In this document: positions 1 through 13,403 of the stretch, one piece after another
How positions within the stretch are numbered: position 1 is the first letter of the stretch
Layout: every line of letters begins with the position of its first letter
Source of the DNA: Ophiura sarsii
Lineage: Eukaryota > Echinodermata > Ophiuroidea > Amphilepidida > Ophiuridae
Assembly (NCBI GenBank): GCA_035610835.1
Contig: CM069452.1
Location: 69,474,919 to 69,538,918, forward strand
Reading direction: 5' to 3'
DNA: 64,000 bases
Notes under the pieces: generated by a model
Database searches by the model: none
What the model saw: the letters and a program-made list of their open reading frames with translations, nothing else
What the model was told of the DNA's origin: nothing
Position numbers and translations under genes: made by a program

Positions 1-3000
1 ATGTACAGGAAGGCATAGGGAGGTAATGGTCAAACATAGGTAGGCATAGAGAGATATGGTCGGGCATGGTCGGGAACGGGGAGGTATAGGAGGCATAGCA
101 ATGTACAGGAAGGCATAGGGAGGTATGGTCAAACATAGGTAGGCATAGGGAGATATGGTCGGGCATGGCAGGGAACGGCGAGGTATAGGTGGCATAGCAA
201 TGTACAGGAAGGCATACGGAGGTATGGTCAAACATAGGTAGGCATAGGGAGATATGGTCGGGCATGGCCGGGAACGGGGAGGTATAGGAGGCATAGCAAT
301 GTACAGGAAGGCATACGGAGGTATGGTCAAACATAGGTAGGCATAGAGAGATATGGTCGGGCATGGCCGGGAACGGGGAGGTATAGGAGGCATAGCAATG
401 TACAGGAAGGCATAGGGAGGTATGGTCAAACATAGGTAGGCATAGGGAGATATGGTCGGGCATGGCAGGGAACGGCGAGGTATAGGAGGCATAGCAATGT
501 ACAGGAAGGCATACGGAGGTATGGTCAAACATAGGTAGGGATAGGGAGATATGGTCGGGCATGGCCGGGAACGGGGAGGTATAGGAGGCATAGCAATGTA
601 CAGGAAGGCATAGGGAGGTATGGTCAAACATAGGTAGGCATAGGGAGATATGGTCGGGCATGGCAGGGAACGGCGAGGTATAGGAGGCATAGCAATGTAC
701 AGGAAGGCATACGGAGGTATGGTCAAACATAGGTAGGCATATGGAGATATGGTCGGGCATGGCCGGGAACGGGGAGGTATAGGAGGCATAGCAAGGTACA
801 GGAAGGCATACGGAGGTATGGTCAAACATAGGTAGGCATAGGGAGATATGGTCGGGCATGGCAGGGAACGGCGAGGTATAGGAGGCATAGCAATGTGCAG
901 GAAGGCATACGGAGGTATGGTCAAACATAGGTAGGCATAGGGAGATATGGTCGGGCATGGTCGGGAACGGGGAGGTATAGGAGGCATAGCAATGTGCAGG
1001 AAGGCATACGGAGGTATGGTCAAACATAAGTAGGCATAGGGAGATATGGTCGGGCATGGCCGGGAACGGGGAGGTATAGGAGGCATAGCAATGTACAGGA
1101 AGGCATAGGGAGGTATGGTCAAACATAGGTAGGCATAGGGGGATATGGTCGGGCATGGCCGGGAACGGGGAGGTATAGGAGGCATAGCAATGTACAGGAA
1201 GGCATAGGGAGGTATGGTCAAACATAGGTATGCATAGGGGGATATGGTCGGGAACGGGGAGGTATAGGAGGCATAGCAATGTACAGGAAGGCATACGGAG
1301 GTATGGTCAAACATAGGTAGGCATAGGGAGATATGGTCGGGCATGGCAGGGAACGGCGAGGTATAGGAGGCATAGCAATGTACAGGAAGGCATACGGAGG
1401 TATGGTCAAACATAGGTAGGCATAGCTAGGAGATATAGTCGGGCATGGCCGGGAACGGGGAGGTATAGGAGGCATAGCAATGTACAGGAAGGCATAGGGA
1501 GGTATGGTCAAACATAGGTAGGCATAGGGAGATATGGTCGGGAACGGCGAGGTATAGGAGGCTTAGCAATGTACAGGAAGGCATACGGAGGTATGGTCAA
1601 ACATAGGTAGGCATAGGGAGATATGGTCGGGCATGGCCGGGAACGGGGAGGTATAGGAGGCATAGCAAGGTACAGGAAGGCATACGGAGGTATGGTCAAA
1701 CATAGGTAGGCATAGGGAGATATGGTCGGGCATGGCAGGGAACGGCGAGGTATAGGAGGCATAGCAATGTACAAGAAGGCATACGGAGGTATGGTCAAAC
1801 ATAGGTAGGCATAGGGAGATATGGTCGGGCATGGCCGGGAACGGGGAGGTATAGGAGGCATAGCAATGTACAGGAAGGCATAGGGAGGTATGGTCAAACA
1901 TAGGTAGGCATAGCGAGATATGGTCGGGCATGGCAGGGAACGGCGAGGTATAGGAGGCATAGCAATATACAGGAAGGCATAGGGAGATATGGTCGGGCAT
2001 GGCCGGAACGGGGAGGTATAGGAGGCATAGCAAGGTACAGGAAGGCATAGGGAGGTATGGTCAGACATAGGTAGGCATAGGGAGATATGGTCGGGCATGG
2101 CAGGGAACGGCGAGGTATAGGAGGCATAGCAATGTACAGGAAGGCATACGGAGGTATGGTCAAACATAGGTAGGCATAGGTAGATATGGTCGGGCATGGC
2201 CGGGAACGGGGAGGTATAGGAGGCATAGCAATGTACAGGAAGGCATAGGGAGGTATGGTCAAACATAGGTAGGCATAGGGAGATATGGCCGGGCATGGTC
2301 GGGAACGGGGAGGTATAGGAGGCATAGCAATGTGAAGGAACGCATACGGAGGTATGGTCAAACATAGGTAGGCATACGGAGATATGGTCGGGCATGGCAG
2401 GGAACGGCGAGGTATAGGAGGCATAGCAATGTACAGGAAGGCATACGGAGGTATGGTCAAACATAGGTAGGCATAGGGAGATATGGTCGGGCATGGCCGG
2501 GAACGGGGAGGTATAGGAGGCATAGCAATGTACAGGAAGGCATAGGGAGGTATGGTCAAACATAGGTAGGCATAGGGAGATATGGTCGGGCATGGCAGGG
2601 AACGGCGAGGTATAGGAGGCATAGCAATGTACAGGAAGGCATACGGAGGTATGGTCAAACATAGGTAGGCATAGGGAGATATGGTCGGGCATGGTCGGGA
2701 ACGGGGAGGTATAGGAGGCATAGCAATGTGCAGGAAGGCATAGGGAGGTAATGGTCAAACATAGGTAGGCATAGGGAGATATGGTCGGGCATGGCAGGGA
2801 ACGGCGAGGTATAGGAGGCATAGCAATGTACAGGAAGGCATATGGAGGTATGGTCAAACATTGGTAGGCATAGGGAGATATGGTCGGGCATGACAGGGAA
2901 CGGCGAGGTATAGGAGGCATAGCAATGTACAGGAAGGCATACGGAGGTATGTTCAAACATAGGTAGGCATAGGGAGATATGGTCGGGCATGGCCGGGAAC

Positions 3001-6000
3001 GGGGAGGTATAGGAGGCATAGCAATGTACAGGAAGGCATAGGGAGGTATGGTCAAACATAGGTAGGCATAGGGAGATATGGTCGGGCATGGCAGGGAACG
3101 GCGAAGTATAGGAGGCATAGCAATGTACAGGAAGGCATACGGAGGTATGGTCAAACATAGGTAGGCATAGGGAGATATGGTCGGGCATGGCCGGGAACGG
3201 GGAGGTATAGGAGGCATAGCAATGTACAGGAAGGCATAGGGAGGTATGGTCAAACATAGGTAGGCATAGGGAGATATGGTCGGGCATGGCCGGAACGGGG
3301 AGGTATAGGAGGCATAGCAAGGTACAGGAAGGCATAGGGAGGTATGGTCAGACATAGGTAGGCATAGGGAGATATGGTCGGGCATGGCAGGGAACGGCGA
3401 GGTATAGGAGGCATAGCAATGTACAGGAAGGCATACGGAGGTATGGTCAAACATAGGTAGGCATAGGTAGATATGGTCGGGCATGGCCGGGAACGGAGAG
3501 GTATAGGAGGCATAGCAATGTACAGGAAGGCATAGGGAGGTAATGGTCAAACATAGGTAGGCATAGAGAGATATGGTCGGGCATGGTCGGGAACGGGGAG
3601 GTATAGGAGGCATAGCAATGTACAGGAAGGCATAGGGAGGTATGGTCAAACATAGGTAGGCATAGGGAGATATGGTCGGGCATGGCAGGGAACGGCGAGG
3701 TATAGGTGGCATAGCAATGTACAGGAAGGCATACGGAGGTATGGTCAAACATAGGTAGGCATAGGGAGATATGGTCGGGCATGGCCGGGAACGGGGAGGT
3801 ATAGGAGGCATAGCAATGTACAGGAAGGCATACGGAGGTATGGTCAAACATAGGTAGGCATAGAGAGATATGGTCGGGCATGGCCGGGAACGGGGAGGTA
3901 TAGGAGGCATAGCAATGTACAGGAAGGCATAGGGAGGTATGGTCAAACATAGGTAGGCATAGGGAGATATGGTCGGGCATGGCAGGGAACGGCGAGGTAT
4001 AGGAGGCATAGCAATGTACAGGAAGGCATACGGAGGTATGGTCAAACATAGGTAGGCATAGGGAGATATGGTCGGGCATGGCCGGGAACGGGGAGGTATA
4101 GGAGGCATAGCAATGTACAGGAAGGCATAGGGAGGTATGGTCAAACATAGGTAGGCATAGGGAGATATGGTCGGGCATGGCAGGGAACGGCGAGGTATAG
4201 GAGGCATAGCAATGTACAGGAAGGCATACGGAGGTATGGTCAAACATAGGTAGGCATATGGAGATATGGTCGGGCATGGCCGGGAACGGGGAGGTATAGG
4301 AGGCATAGCAAGGTACAGGAAGGCATACGGAGGTATGGTCAAACATAGGTAGGCATAGGGAGATATGGTCGGGCATGGCAGGGAACGGCGAGGTATAGGA
4401 GGCATAGCAATGTGCAGGAAGGCATACGGAGGTATGGTCAAACATAGGTAGGCATAGGGAGATATGGTCGGGCATGGCCGGGAACGGGGAGGTATAGGAG
4501 GCATAGCAATGTACAGGAAGGCATAGGGAGGTATGGTCAAACATAGGTAGGCATAGGGAGATATGGTCGGGAACGGCGAGGTATAGGAGGCTTAGCAATG
4601 TACAGGAAGGCATACGGAGGTATGGTCAAACATAGGTAGGCATAGGGAGATATGGTCGGGCATGGCCGGGAACGGGGAGGTATAGGAGGCATAGCAATGT
4701 ACAGGAAGGCATACGGAGGTATGGTCAAACATAGGTAGGCATAGAGAGATATGGTCGGGCATGGCCGGGAACGGGGAGGTATAGGAGGCATAGCAATGTA
4801 CAGGAAGGCATAGGGAGGTATGGTCAAACATAGGTAGGCATAGGGAGATATGGTCGGGCATGGCAGGGAACGGCGAGGTATAGGAGGCATAGCAATGTAC
4901 AGGAAGGCATACGGAGGTATGGTCAAACATAGGTAGGCATAGGGAGATATGGTCGGACATGGCCGGGAACGGGGAGGTATAGGAGGCATAGCAATGTACA
5001 GGAAGGCATAGGGAGGTATGGTCAAACATAGGTAGGCATAGGGAGATATGGTCGGGCATGGCAGGGAACGGCGAGGTATAGGAGGCATAGCAATGTACAG
5101 GAAGGCATACGGAGGTATGGTCAAACATAGGTAGGCATATGGAGATATGGTCGGGCATGGCCGGGAACGGGGAGGTATAGGAGGCATAGCAAGGTACAGG
5201 AAGGCATACGGAGGTATGGTCAAACATAGGTAGGCATAGGGAGATATGGTCGGGCATGGCAGGGAACGGCGAGGTATAGGAGGCATAGCAATGTGCAGGA
5301 AGGCATACGGAGGTATGGTCAAACATAGGTAGGCATAGGGAGATATGGTCGGGCATGGTCGGGAACGGGGAGGTATAGGAGGCATAGCAATGTGCAGGAA
5401 GGCATACGGAGGTATGGTCAAACATAAGTAGGCATAGGGAGATATGGTCGGGCATGGCCGGGAACGGGGAGGTATAGGAGGCATAGCAATGTACAGGAAG
5501 GCATAGGGAGGTATGGTCAAACATAGGTAGGCATAGGGGGATATGGTCGGGCATGGCCGGGAACGGGGAGGTATAGGAGGCATAGCAATGTACAGGAAGG
5601 CATAGGGAGGTATGGTCAAACATAGGTAGGCATAGGGGGATATGGTCGGGAACGGGGAGGTATAGGAGGCATAGCAATGTACAGGAAGGCATACGGAGGT
5701 ATGGTCAAACATAGGTAGGCATAGGGAGATATGGTCGGGCATGGCAGGGAACGGCGAGGTATAGGAGGCATAGCAATGTACAGGAAGGCATACGGAGGTA
5801 TGGTCAAACATAGGTAGGCATAGCTAGGAGATATAGTCGGGCATGGCCGGGAACGGGGAGGTATAGGAGGCATAGCAATGTACAGGAAGGCATAGGGAGG
5901 TATGGTCAAACATAGGTAGGCATAGGGAGATATGGTCGGGAACGGCGAGGTATAGGAGGCTTAGCAATGTACAGGAAGGCATACGGAGGTATGGTCAAAC

Positions 6001-7059
6001 ATAGGTAGGCATAGGGAGATATGGTCGGGCATGGGCGGGAACGGGGAGGTATAGGAGGCATAGCAAGGTACAGGAAGGCATACGGAGGTATGGTCAAACA
6101 TAGGTAGGCATAGGGAGATATGGTCGGGCATGGCAGGGAACGGCGAGGTATAGGAGGCATAGCAATGTACAAGAAGGCATACGGAGGTATGGTCAAACAT
6201 AGGTAGGCATAGCGAGATATGGTCGGGCATGGCAGGGAACGGCGAGGTATAGGAGGCATAGCAATATACAGGAAGGCATAGGGAGATATGGTCGGGCATG
6301 GCCGGAACGGGGAGGTATAGGAGGCATAGCAAGGTACAGGAAGGCATAGGGAGGTATGGTCAGACATAGGTAGGCATAGGGAGATATGGTCGGGCATGGC
6401 AGGGAACGGCGAGGTATAGGAGGCATAGCAATGTACAGGAAGGCATACGGAGGTATGGTCAAACATAGGTAGGCATAGGTAGATATGGTCGGGCATGGCC
6501 GGGAACGGGGAGGTATAGGAGGCATAGCAATGTACAGGAAGGCATAGGGAGGTATGGTCAAACATAGGTAGGCATAGGGAGATATGGTCGGGAACGGCGA
6601 GGTATAGGAGGCTTAGCAATGTACAGGAAGGCATACGGAGGTATGGTCAAACATAGGTAGGCATAGGGAGATATGGTCGGGCATGGCCGGGAACGGGGAG
6701 GTATAGGAGGCATAGCAAGGTACAGGAAGGCATACGGAGGTATGGTCAAACATAGGTAGGCATAGGGAGATATGGTCGGGCATGGCCGGGAACGGGGAGG
6801 TATAGGAGGCATAGCAATGTACAGGAAGGCATAGGGAGGTATGGTCAAACATAGGTAGGCATAGCGAGATATGGTCGGGCATGGCAGGGAACGGCGAGGT
6901 ATAGGAGGCATAGCAATATACAGGAAGGCATAGGGAGATATGGTCGGGCATGGCCGGAACGGGGAGGTATAGGAGGCATAGCAAGGTACAGGAAGGCATA
7001 GGGAGGTATGGTCAGACATAGGTAGGCATAGGGAGATATGGTCGGGCATGGCAGGGAAC

Positions 7060-10000
7060 GGCGAGGTATAGGAGGCATAGCAATGTACAGGAAGGCATAG
7101 GGAGGTATGGTCAAACATAGGTAGGCATAGCGAGATATGGTCGGGCATGGCAGGGAACGGCGAGGTATAGGAGGCATAGCAATATACAGGAAGGCATAGG
7201 GAGATATGGTCGGGCATGGCCGGAACGGGGAGGTATAGGAGGCATAGCAAGGTACAGGAAGGCATAGGGAGGTATGGTCAGACATAGGTAGGCATAGGGA
7301 GATATGGTCGGGCATGGCAGGGAACGGCGAGGTATAGGAGGCATAGCAATGTACAGGAAGGCATACGGAGGTATGGTCAAACATAGGTAGGCATAGGTAG
7401 ATATGGTCGGGCATGGCCGGGAACGGGGAGGTATAGGAGGCATAGCAATGTATAGGAAGGCATAGGGAGGTATGGTCAAACATAGGTAGGCATAGGGAGA
7501 TATGGTCGGGCATGGTCGGGAACGGGGAGGTATAGGAGGCATAGCAATGTGAAGGAACGCATACGGAGGTATGGTCAAACATAGGTAGGCATAGGGAGAT
7601 ATGGTCGGGCATGGCAGGGAACGGCGAGGTATAGGAGGCATAGCAATGTACAGGAAGGCATACGGAGGTATGGTCAAACATAGGTAGGCATAGGGAGATA
7701 TGGTCGGGCATGGCCGGGAACGGGGAGGTATAGGAGGCATAGCAATGTACAGGAAGGCATAGGGAGGTATGGTCAAACATAGGTAGGCATAGGGAGATAT
7801 GGTCGGGCATGGCAGGGAACGGCGAGGTATAGGAGGCATAGCAATGTACAGGAAGGCATACTGAGGTATGGTCAAACATAGGTAGGCATAGGGAGATATG
7901 GTCGGGCATGGTCGGGAACGGGGAGGTATAGGAGGCATAGCAATGTGCAGGAAGGCATAGGGAGGTAATGGTCAAACATAGGTAGGCATAGGGAGATATG
8001 GTCGGGCATGGCAGGGAACGGCGAGGTATAGGAGGCATAGCAATGTACAGGAAGGCATAGGGAGGTATGGTCAAACATAGGTAGGCATAGGGAGATATGG
8101 TCGGGCATGGCAGGGAACGGCGAGGTATAGGAGGCATAGCAATGTACAGGAAGGCATACGGAGGTATGGTCAAACATAGGTAGGCATAGGGAGATATGGT
8201 CGGGCATGGTCGGGAACGGGGAGGTATAGGAGGCATAGCAATGTGCAGGAAGGCATAGGGAGGTATGGTCAAACATAGGTAGGCATAGGGAGATATGGTC
8301 GGGCATGGCAGGGAACGGCGAGGTATAGGAGGCATAGCAATGTACAGGAAGGCATACGGAGGTATGGTCAAACATAGGTAGGCATAGGGAGATATGGTCG
8401 GGCATGGCAGGGAACGGCGAGGTATAGGAGGCATAGCAATGTACAAGAAGGCATAGGGAGGTATGGTCAAACATAGGTAGGCATAGGGAGATATGGTCGG
8501 GCATGGCAGGGAACGGGGAGGTATAGGAGGCATAGCAATGTACAGGAAGGCATAGGGAGGTATGGTCAAACATAGGTAGGCATAGGGAGATATGGTCGGG
8601 CATGGCAGGGAACGGCGAGGTATAGGAGGCATAGCAATGTACAGGAAGGCATACGGAGGTATGGTCAAACATAGGTAGGCATAGGGAGATATGATCGGGC
8701 ATGGCCGGGAACGGGGAGGTATAGGAGGCATAGCAAGGTACAGGAAGGCATAGGGAGGTATGGTCAAACATAGGTAGGCATAGGGAGATATGGTCGGGCA
8801 TGGCCGGGAACGGGGAGGTATAGGAGGCATAGCAATGTACAGGAAGGCATAGGGAGGTATGGTCAAACATAGGTAGGCATAGGGAGATATGGTCGGGCAT
8901 GGCAGGGAACGGCGAGGTATAGGAGGCATAGCAATGTACAGGAAGGCATACGGAGGTATGGTCAAACATAGGTAGGCATATGGAGATATGGTCGGGCATG
9001 GCCGGGAACGGGGAGGTATAGGAGGCATAGCAAGGTACAGGAAGGCATACGGAGGTATGGTCAAACATAGGTAGGCATAGGGAGATATGGTCGGGCATGG
9101 CAGGGAACGGCGAGGTATAGGAGGCATAGCAATGTGCAGGAAGGCATACGGAGGTATGGTCAAACATAGGTAGGCATAGGGAGATATGGTCGGGCATGGT
9201 CGGGAACGGGGAGGTATAGGAGGCATAGCAATGTGCAGGAAGGCATACGGAGGTATGGTCAAACATAGGTAGGCATAGGGAGATATGGTCGGGCATGGCC
9301 GGGAACGGGGAGGTATATGAGGCATAGCAATGTACAGGAAGGCATAGGGAGGTATGGTCAAACATAGGTAGGCATAGGGGGATATGGTCGGGCATGGCCG
9401 GGAACGGGGAGGTATAGGAGGCATAGCAATGTACAGGAAGGCATAGGGAGGTATGGTCAAACATAGGTAGGCATAGGGGGATATGGTCGGGAACGGGGAG
9501 GTATAGGAGGCATAGCAATGTACAGGAAGGCATACGGAGGTATGGTCAAACATAGGTAGGCATAGGGAGATATGGTCGGGCATGGCAGGGAACGGCGAGG
9601 TATAGGAGGCATAGCAATGTACAGGAAGGCATACGGAGGTATGGTCAAACATAGGTAGGCATAGGGAGATATGGTCGGGCATGGCCGGGAACGGGGAGGT
9701 ATAGGAGGCATAGCAATGTACAAGAAGGCATACGGAGGTATGGTCAAACATAGGTAGGCATAGGGAGATATGGTCGGGAACGGCGAGGTATAGGAGGCTT
9801 AGCAATGTACAGGAAGGCATACGGAGGTATGGTCAAACATAGGTAGGCATAGGGAGATATGGTCGGGCATGGCCGGGAACGGGGAGGTATAGGAGGCATA
9901 GCAAGGTACAGGAAGGCATACGGAGGTATGGTCAAACATAGGTAGGCATAGGGAGATATGGTCGGGCATGGCAGGGAACGGCGAGGTATAGGAGGCATAG

Positions 10001-13000
10001 CAATGTACAGGAAGGCATACGGAGGTATGGTCAAACATAGGTAGGCATAGGTAGATATGGTCGGGCATGGCCGGGAACGGGGAGGTATAGGAGGCATAGC
10101 AATGTACAGGAAGGCATAGGGAGGTATGGTCAAACATAGGTAGGCATAGGGAGATATGGTCGGGAACGGCGAGGTATAGGAGGCTTAGCAATGTACAGGA
10201 AGGCATACGGAGGTATGGTCAAACATAGGTAGGCATAGGGAGATATGGTCGGGCATGGCCGGGAACGGGGAGGTATAGGAGGCATAGCAAGGTACAGGAA
10301 GGCATACGGAGGTATGGTCAAACATAGGTAGGCATAGGGAGATATGGTCGGGCATGGCAGGGAACGGCGAGGTATAGGAGGCATAGCAATGTACAAGAAG
10401 GCATACGGAGGTATGGTCAAACATAGGTAGGCATAGGGAGATATGGTCGGGCATGGGCGGGAACGGGGAGGTATAGGAGGCATAGCAATGTACAGGAAGG
10501 CATAGGGAGGTATGGTCAAACATAGGTAGGCATAGCGAGATATGGTCGGGCATGGCAGGGAACGGCGAGGTATAGGAGGCATAGCAATATACAGGAAGGC
10601 ATAGGGAGATATGGTCGGGCATGGCCGGAACGGGGAGGTATAGGAGGCATAGCAAGGTACAGGAAGGCATAGGGAGGTATGGTCAGACATAGGTAGGCAT
10701 AGGGAGATATGGTCGGGCATGGCAGGGAACGGCGAGGTATAGGAGGCATAGCAATGTACAGGAAGGCATACGGAGGTATGGTCAAACATAGGTAGGCATA
10801 GGTAGATATGGTCGGGCATGGCCGGGAACGGGGAGGTATAGGAGGCATAGCAATGTATAGGAAGGCATAGGGAGGTATGGTCAAACATAGGTAGGCATAG
10901 GGAGATATGGTCGGGCATGGTCGGGAACGGGGAGGTATAGGAGGCATAGCAATGTGAAGGAACGCATACGGAGGTATGGTCAAACATAGGTAGGCATAGG
11001 GAGATATGGTCGGGCATGGCAGGGAACGGCGAGGTATAGGAGGCATAGCAATGTACAGGAAGGCATACGGAGGTATGGTCAAACATAGGTAGGCATAGGG
11101 AGATATGGTCGGGCATGGCCGGGAACGGGGAGGTATAGGAGGCATAGCAATGTACAGGAAGGCATAGGGAGGTATGGTCAAACATAGGTAGGCATAGGGA
11201 GATATGGTCGGGCATGGCAGGGAACGGCGAGGTATAGGAGGCATAGCAATGTACAGGAAGGCATACTGAGGTATGGTCAAACATAGGTAGGCATAGGGAG
11301 ATATGGTCGGGCATGGTCGGGAACGGGGAGGTATAGGAGGCATAGCAATGTGCAGGAAGGCATAGGGAGGTAATGGTCAAACATAGGTAGGCATAGGGAG
11401 ATATGGTCGGGCATGGCAGGGAACGGCGAGGTATAGGAGGCATAGCAATGTACAGGAAGGCATAGGGAGGTATGGTCAAACATAGGTAGGCATAGGGAGA
11501 TATGGTCGGGCATGGCAGGGAACGGCGAGGTATAGGAGGCATAGCAATGTACAGGAAGGCATACGGAGGTATGGTCAAACATAGGTAGGCATAGGGAGAT
11601 ATGGTCGGGCATGGTCGGGAACGGGGAGGTATAGGAGGCATAGCAATGTGCAGGAAGGCATAGGGAGGTATGGTCAAACATAGGTAGGCATAGGGAGATA
11701 TGGTCGGGCATGGCAGGGAACGGCGAGGTATAGGAGGCATAGCAATGTACAGGAAGGCATACGGAGGTATGGTCAAACATAGGTAGGCATAGGGAGATAT
11801 GGTCGGGCATGGCAGGGAACGGCGAGGTATAGGAGGCATAGCAATGTACAGGAAGGCATAGGGAGGTATGGTCAAACATAGGTAGGCATAGGGAGATATG
11901 GTCGGGCATGGCAGGGAACGGGGAGGTATAGGAGGCATAGCAATGTACAGGAAGGCATAGGGAGGTATGGTCAAACATAGGTAGGCATAGGGAGATATGG
12001 TCGGGCATGGCAGGGAACGGCGAGGTATAGGAGGCATAGCAATGTACAGGAAGGCATACGGAGGTATGGTCAAACATAGGTAGGCATAGGGAGATATGAT
12101 CGGGCATGGCCGGGAACGGGGAGGTATAGGAGGCATAGCAAGGTACAGGAAGGCATAGGGAGGTATGGTCAAACATAGGTAGGCATAGGGAGATATGGTC
12201 GGGCATGGCCGGGAACGGGGAGGTATAGGAGGCATAGCAATGTACAGGAAGGCATAGGGAGGTATGGTCAAACATAGGTAGGCATAGGGAGATATGGTCG
12301 GGCATGGCAGGGAACGGCGAGGTATAGGAGGCATAGCAATGTACAGGAAGGCATACGGAGGTATGGTCAAACATAGGTAGGCATATGGAGATATGGTCGG
12401 GCATGGCCGGGAACGGGGAGGTATAGGAGGCATAGCAAGGTACAGGAAGGCATACGGAGGTATGGTCAAACATAGGTAGGCATAGGGAGATATGGTCGGG
12501 CATGGCAGGGAACGGCGAGGTATAGGAGGCATAGCAATGTGCAGGAAGGCATACGGAGGTATGGTCAAACATAGGTAGGCATAGGGAGATATGGTCGGGC
12601 ATGGTCGGGAACGGGGAGGTATAGGAGGCATAGCAATGTGCAGGAAGGCATACGGAGGTATGGTCAAACATAGGTAGGCATAGGGAGATATGGTCGGGCA
12701 TGGCCGGGAACGGGGAGGTATATGAGGCATAGCAATGTACAGGAAGGCATAGGGAGGTATGGTCAAACATAGGTAGGCATAGGGGGATATGGTCGGGCAT
12801 GGCCGGGAACGGGGAGGTATAGGAGGCATAGCAATGTACAGGAAGGCATAGGGAGGTATGGTCAAACATAGGTAGGCATAGGGGGATATGGTCGGGAACG
12901 GGGAGGTATAGGAGGCATAGCAATGTACAGGAAGGCATACGGAGGTATGGTCAAACATAGGTAGGCATAGGGAGATATGGTCGGGCATGGCAGGGAACGG

Positions 13001-13403
13001 CGAGGTATAGGAGGCATAGCAATGTACAGGAAGGCATACGGAGGTATGGTCAAACATAGGTAGGCATAGGGAGATATGGTCGGGCATGGCCGGGAACGGG
13101 GAGGTATAGGAGGCATAGCAATGTACAAGAAGGCATACGGAGGTATGGTCAAACATAGGTAGGCATAGGGAGATATGGTCGGGAACGGCGAGGTATAGGA
13201 GGCTTAGCAATGTACAGGAAGGCATACGGAGGTATGGTCAAACATAGGTAGGCATAGGGAGATATGGTCGGGCATGGCCGGGAACGGGGAGGTATAGGAG
13301 GCATAGCAAGGTACAGGAAGGCATACGGAGGTATGGTCAAACATAGGTAGGCATAGGGAGATATGGTCGGGCATGGCAGGGAACGGCGAGGTATAGGAGG
13401 CAT
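7060..13403. repeat. Higher-order duplication inside the array, offset 3,405 bp
   Basis: About 2.9 kb at 7,060-9,998 recurs at 10,465-13,403 with an exact offset of 3,405 bp. Rare private variants are shared at this offset: tataggaagg at 7,451 and 10,856, catactgagg at 7,857 and 11,262, and the gaaggaacgc unit at 7,549 and 10,954. I saw only isolated differences (for example acaagaagg at 8,4xx against acaggaagg in the copy). The offset is not a multiple of 99, so the duplicated block carries its own irregular units. This is the signature of recent unequal exchange or block amplification. The block edges are approximate. Confidence 0.85.

Noticed and set aside
1508..4540. 1,010-codon minus-strand frame (and many similar frames across 1,218-41,334) as repetitive protein genes
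   Set aside because: They are products of the 99-bp period; overlapping frames on the same strand are equally long, units with frame-changing lengths are frequent, and there are no start context, introns or unique domains.
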